Shown here: positions 1 to 11,028 of the stretch, piece after piece
Layout of the letters: the number at the start of each line of letters is the position of its first letter
How positions within the stretch are numbered: the first letter of the stretch is position 1
Assembly (NCBI GenBank): GCA_905250075.1
Contig: CAJNOP010000531.1
Location: forward strand, 71,652 to 135,651
Length of the DNA: 64,000 nucleotides
DNA from: Rotaria sp. Silwood1
Taxonomy: Eukaryota > Rotifera > Eurotatoria > Philodinida > Philodinidae
Direction: 5' to 3'
The notes under the pieces: model-generated
What the model was told of the DNA's origin: nothing
Database searches by the model: none
Seen by the model: the letters and a program-made list of their open reading frames with translations, nothing else
Position numbers and translations under genes: made by a program

Positions 1-46
1 GACAAAAACATTTTGAGGTTTATTATTCTCTGGGTTTTCTTTGCAG

Positions 47-171
47 CGCGGATGCGGGATGTCGTTCCGTACAATCTCTCAAAGCCGCATCAGCACCCAC
101 ACTCACACACCGATATTGACGGATTTCTTTTAACCATCAGTAGACCTTTCCGTGATCCTTGCCAATGTTAG
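47..171 (+). CDS. possible 3'-terminal exon of an upstream gene
   Basis: A pyrimidine-rich tract ending in TTTGCAG (to 46) looks like a splice acceptor. It is followed by an open frame of about 40 codons (CGG at 49, ATG at 52) that stops at TAG 169-171. The peptide is His/Pro-rich (motif HQHPHSHTDIDG) and ends in PFRDPCQC. Base composition here is clearly less A+T-rich than in the following kilobases, which supports coding. I do not recognise the protein, and the rest of the gene lies outside the window. It could be chance. Confidence 0.3.
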
Positions 172-3115
172 TTTAAATCTGACGTGCACCATTTTTTTGA
201 TAAAGAAAATCTAAATCTGAAAATTAAATTGTTTCGAAGAAAATTTCTTTGACACTATAAATTACTGTATATAGCAAAAAAGTAAAAAAAATAAACTTGG
301 AATCGGTTTGATTGAAAATGCCAAGAAAAAATTTTACTGAATGAGTCCACTAATTAAATAAACTCATGTTTTTCGGTGAATATCAGTGAAATAAATACAA
401 ATGATAATTCTCATCAACAAAAACATAGTCATTTTCAAACTAATAAAAATATTTTTGCTGATAGCATGTCTATTTCATTTTAAGAGAACAAAACGAATCA
501 GTTACAACATCTAATTTGATCGAAGAAAAAAGCCAGTGAATAAACCACAGTGCCACATGAAACAAAAAATCATTACAACAAAATTCACTAATGTTTTACA
601 AAGATTGTTTTTATCATCATTTTCCTTTTACTCTCTTTCTTTCTTGTTTCATGTTTTCGAACTTCATAACGATTCGTTATCTTTCCAATATCTTGAATGA
701 AATTTTGGCCACTGCTTTCTAGTTAATTTTTACTGTTCATTTCGAAGAACCGATCACAACTTGAAAAAGAAGCTTTCTTTGATAAGACAATCAATAGACA
801 AGCAATATTATTTACACTAAACTTAATCATAAGCACAATTTAGTTTCAAATATAAGAAAAAACGCGCTTCACATAAAAATAACGGAATACATGACAATGA
901 TAAATACGAAAATCAGTTTTTTGTAATGAAGTCTAATTTTGCTCAAGTATTAATCATTCCATCAGCTCATTTTATAAATATTCGTGGAGGTCGACAGCAC
1001 ATCACTTTCTTCGCACTACTGAAAATCGTGCAAGATGCTGACAGACGACACTTCAAACCAGACTTACAATCATCGACGATTGGTATACAAGCCTCATTTT
1101 CTTTACGACTGAAAAATCCTGCCCAACTAAAAATAAAATTAACAAGAAAAAAAACATATTTTTTTTTTAGATAAATTCGATGTAATAATTTACTTGGAGT
1201 TAGCAAAACTGATGATGAGAATGAGAATAAACCAAAGTCGCATTTTAGTATGTCTTAGTTCGATACACTTCTCAACTGAATAAGAGTGTGTATATATATA
1301 TTTTCAGAAGTAAGAGATTTCTCTCGACTCTTTAGTCCTACATTATTTGCTTTCTTCTGATAAATAATATGAAGTATATACATAAATGTATGAATGAATA
1401 AGTCTTAAATTGTATATTTGAATAGGTACCTTTTGCAAATAATATCCATCAATCGAGATTATTGTTTGTTAGAGTCCTATGGCACTTATAAGGATTATTC
1501 ATTTTGCTGACAGTAAACGAAAGAAACAAAAAAATCTATAAGCATAACGAATGAATTACTCTTTATATGCTAGTGTATGAATAATGCATTATTTATGGAA
1601 GAAATAAGAAACTTTTGACGAAGTTTCAACGATATGGGTGTGACTTGGATCAGAGATGAACGGAGCGGTGGCGGAGCTCCGCAAGATTCAGCGGTTCCCT
1701 CGCCAACTGAGAAATATTTTTTTGTTTTTTTGCACTATTCTATATGTATTTGGATATGTCTGATGTCATTTAAATCAAGTAATGATGTGACATATTTCTA
1801 GGATGAACGATATAGATTCTGTATACGTTTGTCTAAAACCCTGTTTTACAATTTATGACCGTATTACAACATTGATGTCGCTGAGTATTACGATCATGTA
1901 TTTGTGCGACCACATACGAGACAATCAGATCATATAGACAGACAAAGGAAGCAAAGCTTAAACAATGTACAGGTCATCCCAAAATCATAAGGCATTCTAT
2001 CGATGTTGTCAAAATATATTCATACGATCTGGAGAAGCTCATATTAGAAGGTCATTTTAAAAAAATGAAAAAATCATTAGGACGTGCTGTAATTTGACGA
2101 TACTTTATACAAGTTATATTCAGCAAACCCACATTTCAGTTCAAAGTTTAGATCCAAGAGCTAGTGCTCGACTTCGTATACTATCCGATCCGACAAGATA
2201 GTCTTTTATGTAGACCGTTTCTAAAGCGCTACTTGAAGTATATGGACAATGATGAAAATACCTTAGAATCAATCAAAGTTGGATCCAGTATTTCTGAATA
2301 TTAATTTTTTTCAGAATGTGTGCAGAGATTCAAATTTTCAGCTACTTTCTTCATTGTATGATTGTCAACTATAGCTAACTCTAGAACCTTATCTGTGGAT
2401 TTACTTCTATTTCTTTTCATTAAGAAATTGCAAATAATTATGGTCAAGACCAAACCTGAATCTATATAAGACATCACATTATACTTTGAAGGATACATAT
2501 TAAGCAATACCTTCATGTTTGTAAATCATCATAGTTGCTTTTTCAATAAGACGATGATGCACAATCATCATCTTGGTTTATATAAACCACCGTATCCCAA
2601 ACGAATTTGAATCTGAAATTCTGTTCTGTCTAGTTGTACTTCTCGTGGTCATATAAAAACACTAGAAATTTGAATGAAAAAAATGTAGTCTTTCGAATAT
2701 GTCAATTCTTAAAAGCTTGTCTCGAAATGTTGTGTGTCGGTGTGGATGTACCATCATCGTCAACACTCACACTCAATAGGATGCAAGAGATTGATGGCGA
2801 AAAAACATGTCAGTGGTCATTGTTTGCTCAAAGTTTCAAAGCTAAAATCTTTTTCATCGAAATTGTACCGCTTCCATTACAGTCATACATGGTTCAATAA
2901 TGATTTCACGAAAAAAAAACAGCAAAGGAAGAAATTGTGTCCTAGTGATCGGACATATTCGATTTTCACTTTCATTAATGCTGAATGTCATATGACGTCA
3001 AGATCGATATTGATCTTATTCTCACATACCATCATGCAAAGATTCTTTCGAACATTTCAGTCCTTTCGTTTCTCCGATTTCACTACAGACAAAAAGAAAA
3101 AAGCAAACCAATGCA
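172..3115. other. gene-poor, A+T-rich intergenic stretch
   Basis: I see no gene here; the short open frames have no splice context or family resemblance. It holds a 12-bp perfect palindrome GCGGAGCTCCGC (1671-1682) in an isolated G+C-rich patch (about 1650-1700) that resembles one end of a hAT-type element with no partner. It also holds an imperfect hairpin at 2731-2775 belonging to the dispersed family described in the findings. Confidence 0.5.
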
Positions 3116-3861
3116 ATGACTAATTCGCCATTACTCTCTATTAGCAACAAGAAGTCAATCATTGCACTTGACTGTGATGGCGTACTTCTCGATTATCGAA
3201 CAACGCTTCCATACATCTACAAAAAAACCTTTTGGAAAACAATTGACTCTTGTCTCACCAAAATCATATCGTGTGAGTAACATATGAATCATTCTTTCAG
3301 CGTATCGAAGACTTATTTGCAATCAAATGAAAAAAATGATTTCCGTCATTTTCTTTCTCCCTATAGGCTACGATTAGATATGGCGTCGCATCTACGCCCG
3401 AAGAAAAATCTCAATTCAACGCAGCGTGGGATGTTGATGGATGGCGAACAATGTCTATGCATGATCGAGCTCTTGAAGCTTGTCATTTATTGCATGCAGC
3501 TAGTTATGACTAAGTATGTGTCACAACATTGCGTGCTTGTTTTATTGAATATCGTTTGGAAATTTTTCGATTACATGGATTTCCTATTGATCGAATCATT
3601 AGCACCAAAGACGACAAAGAAAGTTTAGACAATAATCCAAAGAAACAAGCTATTGAACAATTCCATCCGATAGTTTTTCTCGATGATAAAAAACGAAACT
3701 TCCGAGATATTGAAGGCGTACAAATTAAATTTGTATTTATCGATCATGAATTCGAGGATGATCCATATCGAAATGATACTATTCATTATGATGCTAAATA
3801 TTTAAGTCTTTTGGCATTTGTTAAAGATTTCTTGAACAATGATGTTATATTGGTTGAATAG
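3116..3861 (+). pseudogene. HAD-superfamily hydrolase, bacterial type, inactivated
   Basis: Two exons read as a HAD (haloacid dehalogenase) phosphatase-like protein of about 215 residues. Exon 1 (3116-3272) starts MTNSPLLS and has the motif I signature ALDCDGVLLDY, with the nucleophile and acid/base aspartates DxD. An intron of 94 bp (GTGAGT at 3273, CTATAG to 3366) separates it from exon 2 (3367-3861), which carries WDVDGWRTM, LEACHLLHAASYD, LHGFPIDRII, NNPKKQAIEQ and the acidic motif FLDDKKRNFRDI. Two lesions break it. A one-base indel lies in the A-run/T-run at about 3221-3235, needed to pass from motif I to FGKQLTLVSPKSY. An in-frame TAA lies at 3511-3513 (probably from TTA, Leu). The overall arrangement is familiar from bacterial HAD hydrolases, so horizontal acquisition followed by intron gain is likely but inferred. 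An AATAAA-type signal follows near 3914. Confidence 0.75.
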
Positions 3862-4673
3862 ATCAGATTGTTTAGTCTCTTCACATTTGATATTCTATAT
3901 TTACTTTTTATTGAATAAAATATTATAAAAGCATGTCTTTTTTAGAGTTTTTCTATTATCGATAGTTGACCAAAGCAATTCTATCTGGTACAGATTTCGT
4001 TACATTTATAAGAGTACTGAATAAAGAAATTTTGACTATTTTATTAGTTTTGAGAACTTAAATCGATTCATGGGGCGTAGGTGTGAGTATTAGATCTGAT
4101 CTTTGCCTACTCACAATGACACTCTATTGGTTCAATAACTCAACTTACATGGAACACTAGTACGCTCTACCGATCGAACTCTCGAAACAATCTTCATACA
4201 TAAAAAACTTGTAATCTTTTCTCTTGTAAAAGCCCAATATAACTTTTTTGCCACAAATGAGGTTACCACTATATCATCTTAAACAATAAAAACACATAAG
4301 TATTAACCTATTTTTCCATCCATCTATCATTCTAGATAGACAACATCATTCCGAACTATATGCAACTTAATTTGAAGCATCAAACATCAAAGAAACAAAA
4401 GGGTATAGGCAGAGCAATATTCTAACAAGCAGCATACGAAACAATCTGCAATAACAAAGAGATAAATTTAAAGTCAGTTTAATAAAGTTTCAAGTTCACT
4501 GGACACAAAAAAGGTCACATGTGCCCGTCTAAATGATCAGATCATCAGTTAAATTCAAAGTTTGTACTAGGTTGATTTATGGTCCATATAGAACTGCTAT
4601 CATTTGAAACTTCATTAATTTTCAATTTCAAATTTTGATTGTCATTATAAAATGTATGCCAATCCATTTGTTA
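3862..4673. other. intergenic; one short hairpin
   Basis: No gene seen. An imperfect hairpin with arms around TGTGAGTA / TACTCACA lies at about 4077-4118, a member of the dispersed hairpin family. Confidence 0.5.
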
Positions 4674-5255
4674 TTAGAGTGCATTGTCAATAACATGACC
4701 AACTTCATCTTGTCCTTTACGGTAACCATTTAAAGATCTGACAAATCTTAATTACATTGTTTGTGTAGTCACGATCTGATCTTGCAGCTTGGCGTAAATG
4801 TTGATATTGAACAGCTGCATATATACTTTCAACACAATCTCCAGGTTTCAGAAAGTATGATATGATGGGATTATCATCGTCCGAGTATACTTCTACCAGA
4901 AAACGATGAGAAAAATTAGAAAAAGGATCATATGAAAAATTAACATTAAATCAAATAAATTTTATTATAAATTGACAAACAAAAATTTTCAAACTTTCGC
5001 CTCTTTTATGTTCACTAGGCTGTGTTTGCCCTTCACCATCTTTTTGCTTGTTCTCGCTACCGCCAGTATTGATATTTTCTTTAGTAACTGAATGTTGAGG
5101 AAATTTGTAGTCGATCCTAACCTTAACATTGGTTGTATACCATCTTGAGGGTGTGGATGTTTCTTCTCTGAGCATACATCCTCACACTAAATCTTCGATA
5201 TATTTAAAAAGTTCACAATCAATAATTTCCAAGATGAATGAAAGAAAATTATTCT
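4674..5255 (-). pseudogene. unrecognised decayed protein-coding gene
   Basis: Reading the minus strand from about 5255 down gives a continuous coding-like frame with breaks. The segments are LEIIDCELFKYIEDL (about 5190-5230), then RWYTTNVKVRIDYKFPQHS and a Gly/Glu/Gln-rich linker (4990-5140). After an in-frame TGA near 4962, the same frame resumes with NFSYDPFSNFSHRFLVEVYS, FLKPGDCVESIYAAVQYQHL and RQAARSDRDYTNNV. A frameshift near 4745 leads to RFVRSLNGYRKGQDEVGHVI and a final DNAL before TAA (4674-4676). Recovery of the same frame after each break argues for a real former gene. Between the first two segments lies a GTGAG-type hairpin (5146-5188) that contributes the upstream stop and looks inserted. 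I do not recognise the family and propose no function. Confidence 0.45.
5146..5188. repeat. short imperfect hairpin of the GTGAG family
   Basis: The left arm is GAGGGTGTGGATGT. The right arm, reverse-complemented, is TAGTGTGAGGATGT, giving 11 of 14 matches around a loop of about 14 bp. It lies inside the decayed minus-strand gene and introduces a stop there, so it probably inserted into coding sequence. Confidence 0.5.
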
Positions 5256-7350
5256 ACATATGAATAAATAATTCTTAAAACCTTTATCATTACATATCGT
5301 TTCATTTTACCATCAATAGTTTATGAATTATATGAATAAATCAATTGAACATGTTCTTGTACAGTAAAATTCTTCAATCAAAAATCAATAAAGAAAAAAC
5401 TTGACCAAAAAAAAACATCGAATAAATCTAATATCTTTGTATAACTTTTTCTCTTTTCCTCTTAATCATTATCATATAAAAAATATTTTTATTGAATAGT
5501 ATACATTTTGTAGACAGAAAAAAACGGTAAAAGAAAAACTAGACCACAACTGTATAAACAATCTGAAAAGTCATCTATCTCGTATACTTTCATATGAAAA
5601 GTATATGCTCAAATTACCGAGTATCGTTTTTCATATTTATGTTTTCGATACTTTTCACGATTTATTGTCCGTTGATTACATAAAAACTATATCTCAATTA
5701 GCGTTTTTCCTAGTCCATGCAACCCAACCAAGCATGTTTTTTTGTATTTTTTGATGTATAAATCATGTCTTTAGCAATCAATACAATGAAATACGGTTCG
5801 AAGATCATGTAAGCTCGATTTTTGAAACAATAAAGAAATTTATATGATATCAATGGTAGTTATTTGTATTTGGTAATAAAAGTATCAAAAAAAAAAATAA
5901 TGACCTTAAATTTAGTAATTTTTATGATCGTAGTTGAACTCAAGAGCCATCTAAAGTGTCATTCCAAAATTCGTATGAAACATATTGATTTTAGTAAAAT
6001 CTATATCCAATCGAAAACTAATCTATGTTTGTCGTCAGCATTTTTTTCAGAAATTTTACTTATATTTGCCTTAATGTTGGCAGATTTTCCTAAAATCATT
6101 GTTATCCAATATTCATTTTCATATTTATTTCGAATTCCCTATTTGTGTTCGCTTTTTTAATTTTCTCAACAATAAAACGAAACCTAAATAATCTATACGA
6201 TCACCTTGCTAAATTTTTGATATGTTAATTCAAATAATTATAATAACATTTGCCGCATCTTATAGCATGTATCGTATATATTATTATTAGGAGAAAAGCA
6301 GTTATGTATTGAAGATGTATCTAACAATACAAATAAGTGTTTTCAATATAACAATGCGAAAAGATCAGATTTCAAGGCACATATATCGACTATAATAATT
6401 CTAATAATTTTCATTATCTTCATCTATTTGACATTTTATAAAGTCAAGTTTACAAACGCTAAAGTGTTTCTCATGAAAATCGAGAAGAAAGTGTCTATTA
6501 TATTGTACCACAATGTACAAGAACTAAGTTCTATAAACGATGCATATTAAAACAATTAGTAATAAATAATCTTTTTTGCCCTTTTATCTTTAATATAATT
6601 CAAGAGAGATTCGAAGACGAAATAAAAAAAAAATTATTGTTTTTTTTAAATTGAATAAGTTTGATTCAATATTTTTTTTCAGTGAAAACTTTATAGATAA
6701 TCATCTTAGAAAATATGCCCTATTTTATTCAGCAAAGTTTAACATAATTGGAAATTCTGATTGTCAATCACGATATCTTTTCAATGATTTTTCATTGGTT
6801 ACACTGTCTACTAATCATTTAATATATATTGACAAGTAGCGCTAATTATATTTTATTTAATTAATAAAAAAAATAAAACTATATTTCAAAAGTCAAAAAT
6901 TCTTATTTTAATTATTTTATTTGAATAAAATATCTTATAATTATTTCATTAGTCAATGAATATATGCCTTTGTTGACTGACCTTGAGGAGGCTAATGAAA
7001 CGAAGATGGCGATCTTTTTTCTCCGACTACACATGCCCTCTTTTGTCATTTATTCTTTGTCTTTAGATGAGTTCATAACAAATATGATCCTATGTGAATC
7101 GATCGAAATTTATTTTACTAATCAAAAAAAAAAAATTTTTCATAAATATCATTTTAAAAACAACGTAAGAAAGATAAAACTAAATTAAACAAAATTATTT
7201 GAATTTTTTTTTTTAATCCAATCAATTAAATAATTATTTTTAAACAAAAATTATTCTCACATAGTTATTATATAAAAAGTATTTTTTTTTGTTCTAGATA
7301 GAATATATATATTTTTGTTTTATTATTTATTATTAATTTTTTATCGACAG
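5256..7350. other. intergenic and 5' region of the AT-hook gene
   Basis: Very A+T-rich (many poly-A/T runs); no gene recognised. It ends in a pyrimidine-rich acceptor (tttttatcgacag, to 7350) 36 bp before the ATG of the next gene. That is either the end of a 5'-UTR intron or a spliced-leader acceptor. Confidence 0.5.
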
Positions 7351-7386
7351 CGAAAAGCTCATGCTGATCGCGTGTCATTTATCATC

Positions 7387-10300
7387 ATGAGTAAAAAGTC
7401 GATAATATTATCTCCATTAAAACGACCGTCTACTCGTTCATTATCATCATCAACAACAAAATCTATTTCTTCTTCACAACAAGATAAATATACATTTCAA
7501 TCTGACGACGAAGAACATAATACAAAACCAATACTTATACGTAAATCAAATACATCAATATTAACTAAACGTCCACGTGGTCGTCCACCTAAAACTCCTA
7601 AATTTGAAGAACATACAATACGTACATCAATATCATCATCAAATAGTGAAATTGAAGAAAAAAAACGTACAAATAAACGTTCATACGAAAAACCAGTTAC
7701 ACGTCGTGCATCACGTCTTGGTTCACAAACAAATACATCTGTTAATCAAATACGTGAAAAAATTAAAATTAATTCAACACCACCAATTATAATAACACCA
7801 AAAAAACGTGGTAGAAAACCTAAAATGTTATCAACAACATCATCATCAATAACAACATCATTAATATCTGATGAACAAGAAAAAAATGAAACAGAAAATT
7901 TTTTACCATTATCAACAATTAAACAACGACAATATATTAAAAAATCATTTGAAGATACAAATAATAATAATATGAATACAAAAATTGATGAAAAAGATCT
8001 TATGCAATTTGGTTCACCTGAACAAGATGATTTTAGTGATGATTCAGTTGATTTTGTATGGAAAGGTTCAAGTAAAATGGCTATTGAAATACTTAAACGT
8101 CGTATACCAAAAGATGATATACGTGAACAATATTCATCAACAACAATAATACAAACAGATCCAACAGCACAACGTAAACGTGCTATTATACCACGTTTAA
8201 CAAATTTTGATGCTTTATCAGGACAACCTATTGATAATACAATAATAACTAATGATAATAATATTGAAGAACGTTTAATAAAAAAAAGTAATTCAATAAT
8301 AACATTAAATAATGCTTTTCAAAATGATTTTGATTATTCATATAATGATACGGGTACAAAAATGAGTACGACAACAACAACAACATCAGCAACTGATGAT
8401 GATAAACCACGTCCTCGTGTTTATGCAGTTAAAAGTACAACAATGAAATCACGTTTTCAACAACAACAACAACAACAACCAGATATCAAACGACCTAAAT
8501 GGATGAATGATCAACAAGGAAAACCTGATGATGATGAAGATGATGAACATATACAAACAACTGGTGATGAACCAAATGATTATGATTATGTACCAAAAGG
8601 AAACTATATACCAAAACGTCCTAATTATCGTGGACGTGGAACATATCCAGGTCGACGTGGAACTGGTATGCGTGGAAGACCACCAGGTTCAAGACGACAT
8701 TGGAATAATGATGATGATGATGATGATTATGATCAATATGAAGATACAAATTCAAGATATGGACCAAGAAAACAAACTGCTTATCGATCAACAAGTAAAC
8801 ATTTTTTTTTTTATATTTTGTTTTTAATACAAAAATTGCTGTTTTGTGTTTTTTTTTTCTCTCTCTCTTATTTCAAGGACCTATGTATGATATGGCTGAT
8901 GATGATGATTATGATAAAAATCGTCGAATGAGTTTAACACAAGCTTATCGTCGTAGTAATGATATACGTCAACCAATTGGTAATCGTCGTATTGGAATTA
9001 ATAATGGAAATCATCCAAATTATAAAGTAAGAAAATTATTTCCAAAGAAACAAAAATAATCAAAATTTGACTGAGCATCTCTTTAATGTTCCATCTGATT
9101 ATCATATATTAAGATAGAAATAACATATTTTTAGCTTTTATTAATCATTTTTATATTTGTAGGATGATGATTATTATCAACAACAACAACAATCACGTTC
9201 AACAACAATTAATCGTCTTCCAACAACACATACAACATCAATGAATACGGGTAATACATTTGTTGCAAAAATCAATGATGCACAATTAAGTGAAGTTGCT
9301 AATCAATCACAAATATTTTTTGTTAATATGCCACAACAAGATCAAAAAAATCAACAAGTATTATCTGTACTTGCATCTGAACAACAACAAGTTTTACCTG
9401 TTGCTGTTGTACAACAAGCAAAAGTTGAAACACCATCATCATCATCAACAAATAATTCAACAACATCACAAAATCAAACATTAGCATTTACAGTTAAATT
9501 ACCTGTTGATACACCTAAACAAAAAAAAATTTTACCTAAACCATCAACAACTAATTTACAAACAAATTCAATAACAACAAATACAAATACACAAAAACCA
9601 TTTGCATGGTCACGTCCACCAGGTCGTATACAATTAAATAATGATGAACAAAATATTGGTAAAGGTTTAACAATAACACCAATTAATACAGATTTAGATA
9701 CAATGGAAGCTGCACATGTTTTAGCAACAGCAGCTGATGTTACAATGGCTGCTGATGCACGTCGTAAAGCACAACAACATGATGATGATATGTCTATGAT
9801 TACAGATGAAACACCATCAAATATAGTTAATGAAGAAACTGTACAATGTGAAGATGATGGACAAAAAAATCAAATACAACAAATTGGTACAATAACAGCT
9901 AATATTATTGATGAAAATGGTGTTGAACATACTGTTCTTTTATCAACTGAAGAAGCACAACAATTACTTGGTTCACAAGGAGCTATTATTGTTGATGGTG
10001 GTAAGTATATCACATATATATGTTAGCTTCCAAGTTTAGATTGGACACAATTCTATTCATTAAAATATCAATTACCCTTTAGACAGATCTTGGATTCGAA
10101 CTATCTTTTGAAATTATATTCACATAATGTCGTTTTAAGTGTTTTCAAGCATTTAAGAAGAATCTAAATTTAAACTCAAAAATTTAACAAAAGTTATTGT
10201 TTTCTAGAAATTTATTTATAACTTCTAAAATTTTATTCAAATCTATCAAATGACATATGTGTCCAACAAATTGGCATTGTGCGAACATAATTCAAAAAAA

Positions 10301-11028
10301 AACTAATTCGAATCTAAGGTCTATCTAAAGGTTAATTGATATTTTAATCAACCGAATTCAATCAATCCGAGATTGGACGTAATCTCAGTTTGAACGCTGA
10401 CATATATTTAATCAAAATGAATAAAATTTTCGAACTTTAAATGAATTATTCTTTTCTTAGATGGTCAACCAATATCAATACAACCAGCACAAACTCAAAC
10501 ATATCTTTCACCATTTGCACTTGATCAAGCACAATTACAAGCATTACTTACACAAGCTGGTATTGATCCAAATACACCATTAACAATCGAACAAATTGAT
10601 CCTAATCAACAACAACAAGTTGCTACTTTATGTACATCACCGGGTGGTACACAATATACAGTTCTAACACAAGGACCTGCACAACAACAACAACAATTTA
10701 TTTTACAATCAGCATTAACTAATGAACCACCACCACCTCCTCCACCACCACAGCCTATAGCACCAAAAGAAGATCCTTCATCACCACCAAAACGTCGAGC
10801 ATTTGCAGTTAAATCAACAATATCAACAGCAGAAACATTTGATGATATGAATGATAGACCAAGACGTAAAATATTTGCAACTAAATCAACTGTAACACCA
10901 ATTGGTAAAAATATTTAATGAATAATTTTCTAAAGAAAATTTTTTTTTTGTTCTTCTCTTGTCTTTAATTTCTAGAACAGATGGATGATGAAGGTATAAC
11001 TGGTACACGAGCATATCATCGAAAATAA
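7387..11028 (+). CDS. AT-hook nuclear protein, low-complexity, 963 aa
   Basis: Five exons join in frame (7387-8794, 8878-9026, 9163-10000, 10461-10904, 10976-11028), totalling 2,892 nt. All introns are GT-AG. The start is the ATG just after an acceptor at 7350. Basic AT-hook-like motifs are at residues 62-69 (RPRGRPPK), 139-146 (KKRGRKPK) and about 429 (RGRPP within an Arg/Gly-rich segment), suggesting binding to A+T-rich DNA. Ser/Thr-, Gln- and Asp-rich tracts fill most of the protein, and exon 4 has a run of nine prolines. A short motif of the type (F/Y)A(V/T)KST preceded by basic residues occurs three times, near residues 346, 913 and 937. I recognise no catalytic domain. A role as a chromatin or transcription cofactor is inference. 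Codons end overwhelmingly in A or T, and many tracts are (CAA)n or (GAT)n. The exon 5 acceptor at 10975 is chosen because the alternative (10980) gives an immediate stop. Confidence 0.8.

Noticed and set aside
4078..4200. tRNA-like sequence on the minus strand (GGTAGAGCG ... GTTATTGAACC)
   Set aside because: The A-box and B-box resemblance is partial and I could not draw an acceptor stem or anticodon arm. At most a distant tRNA-derived relic.
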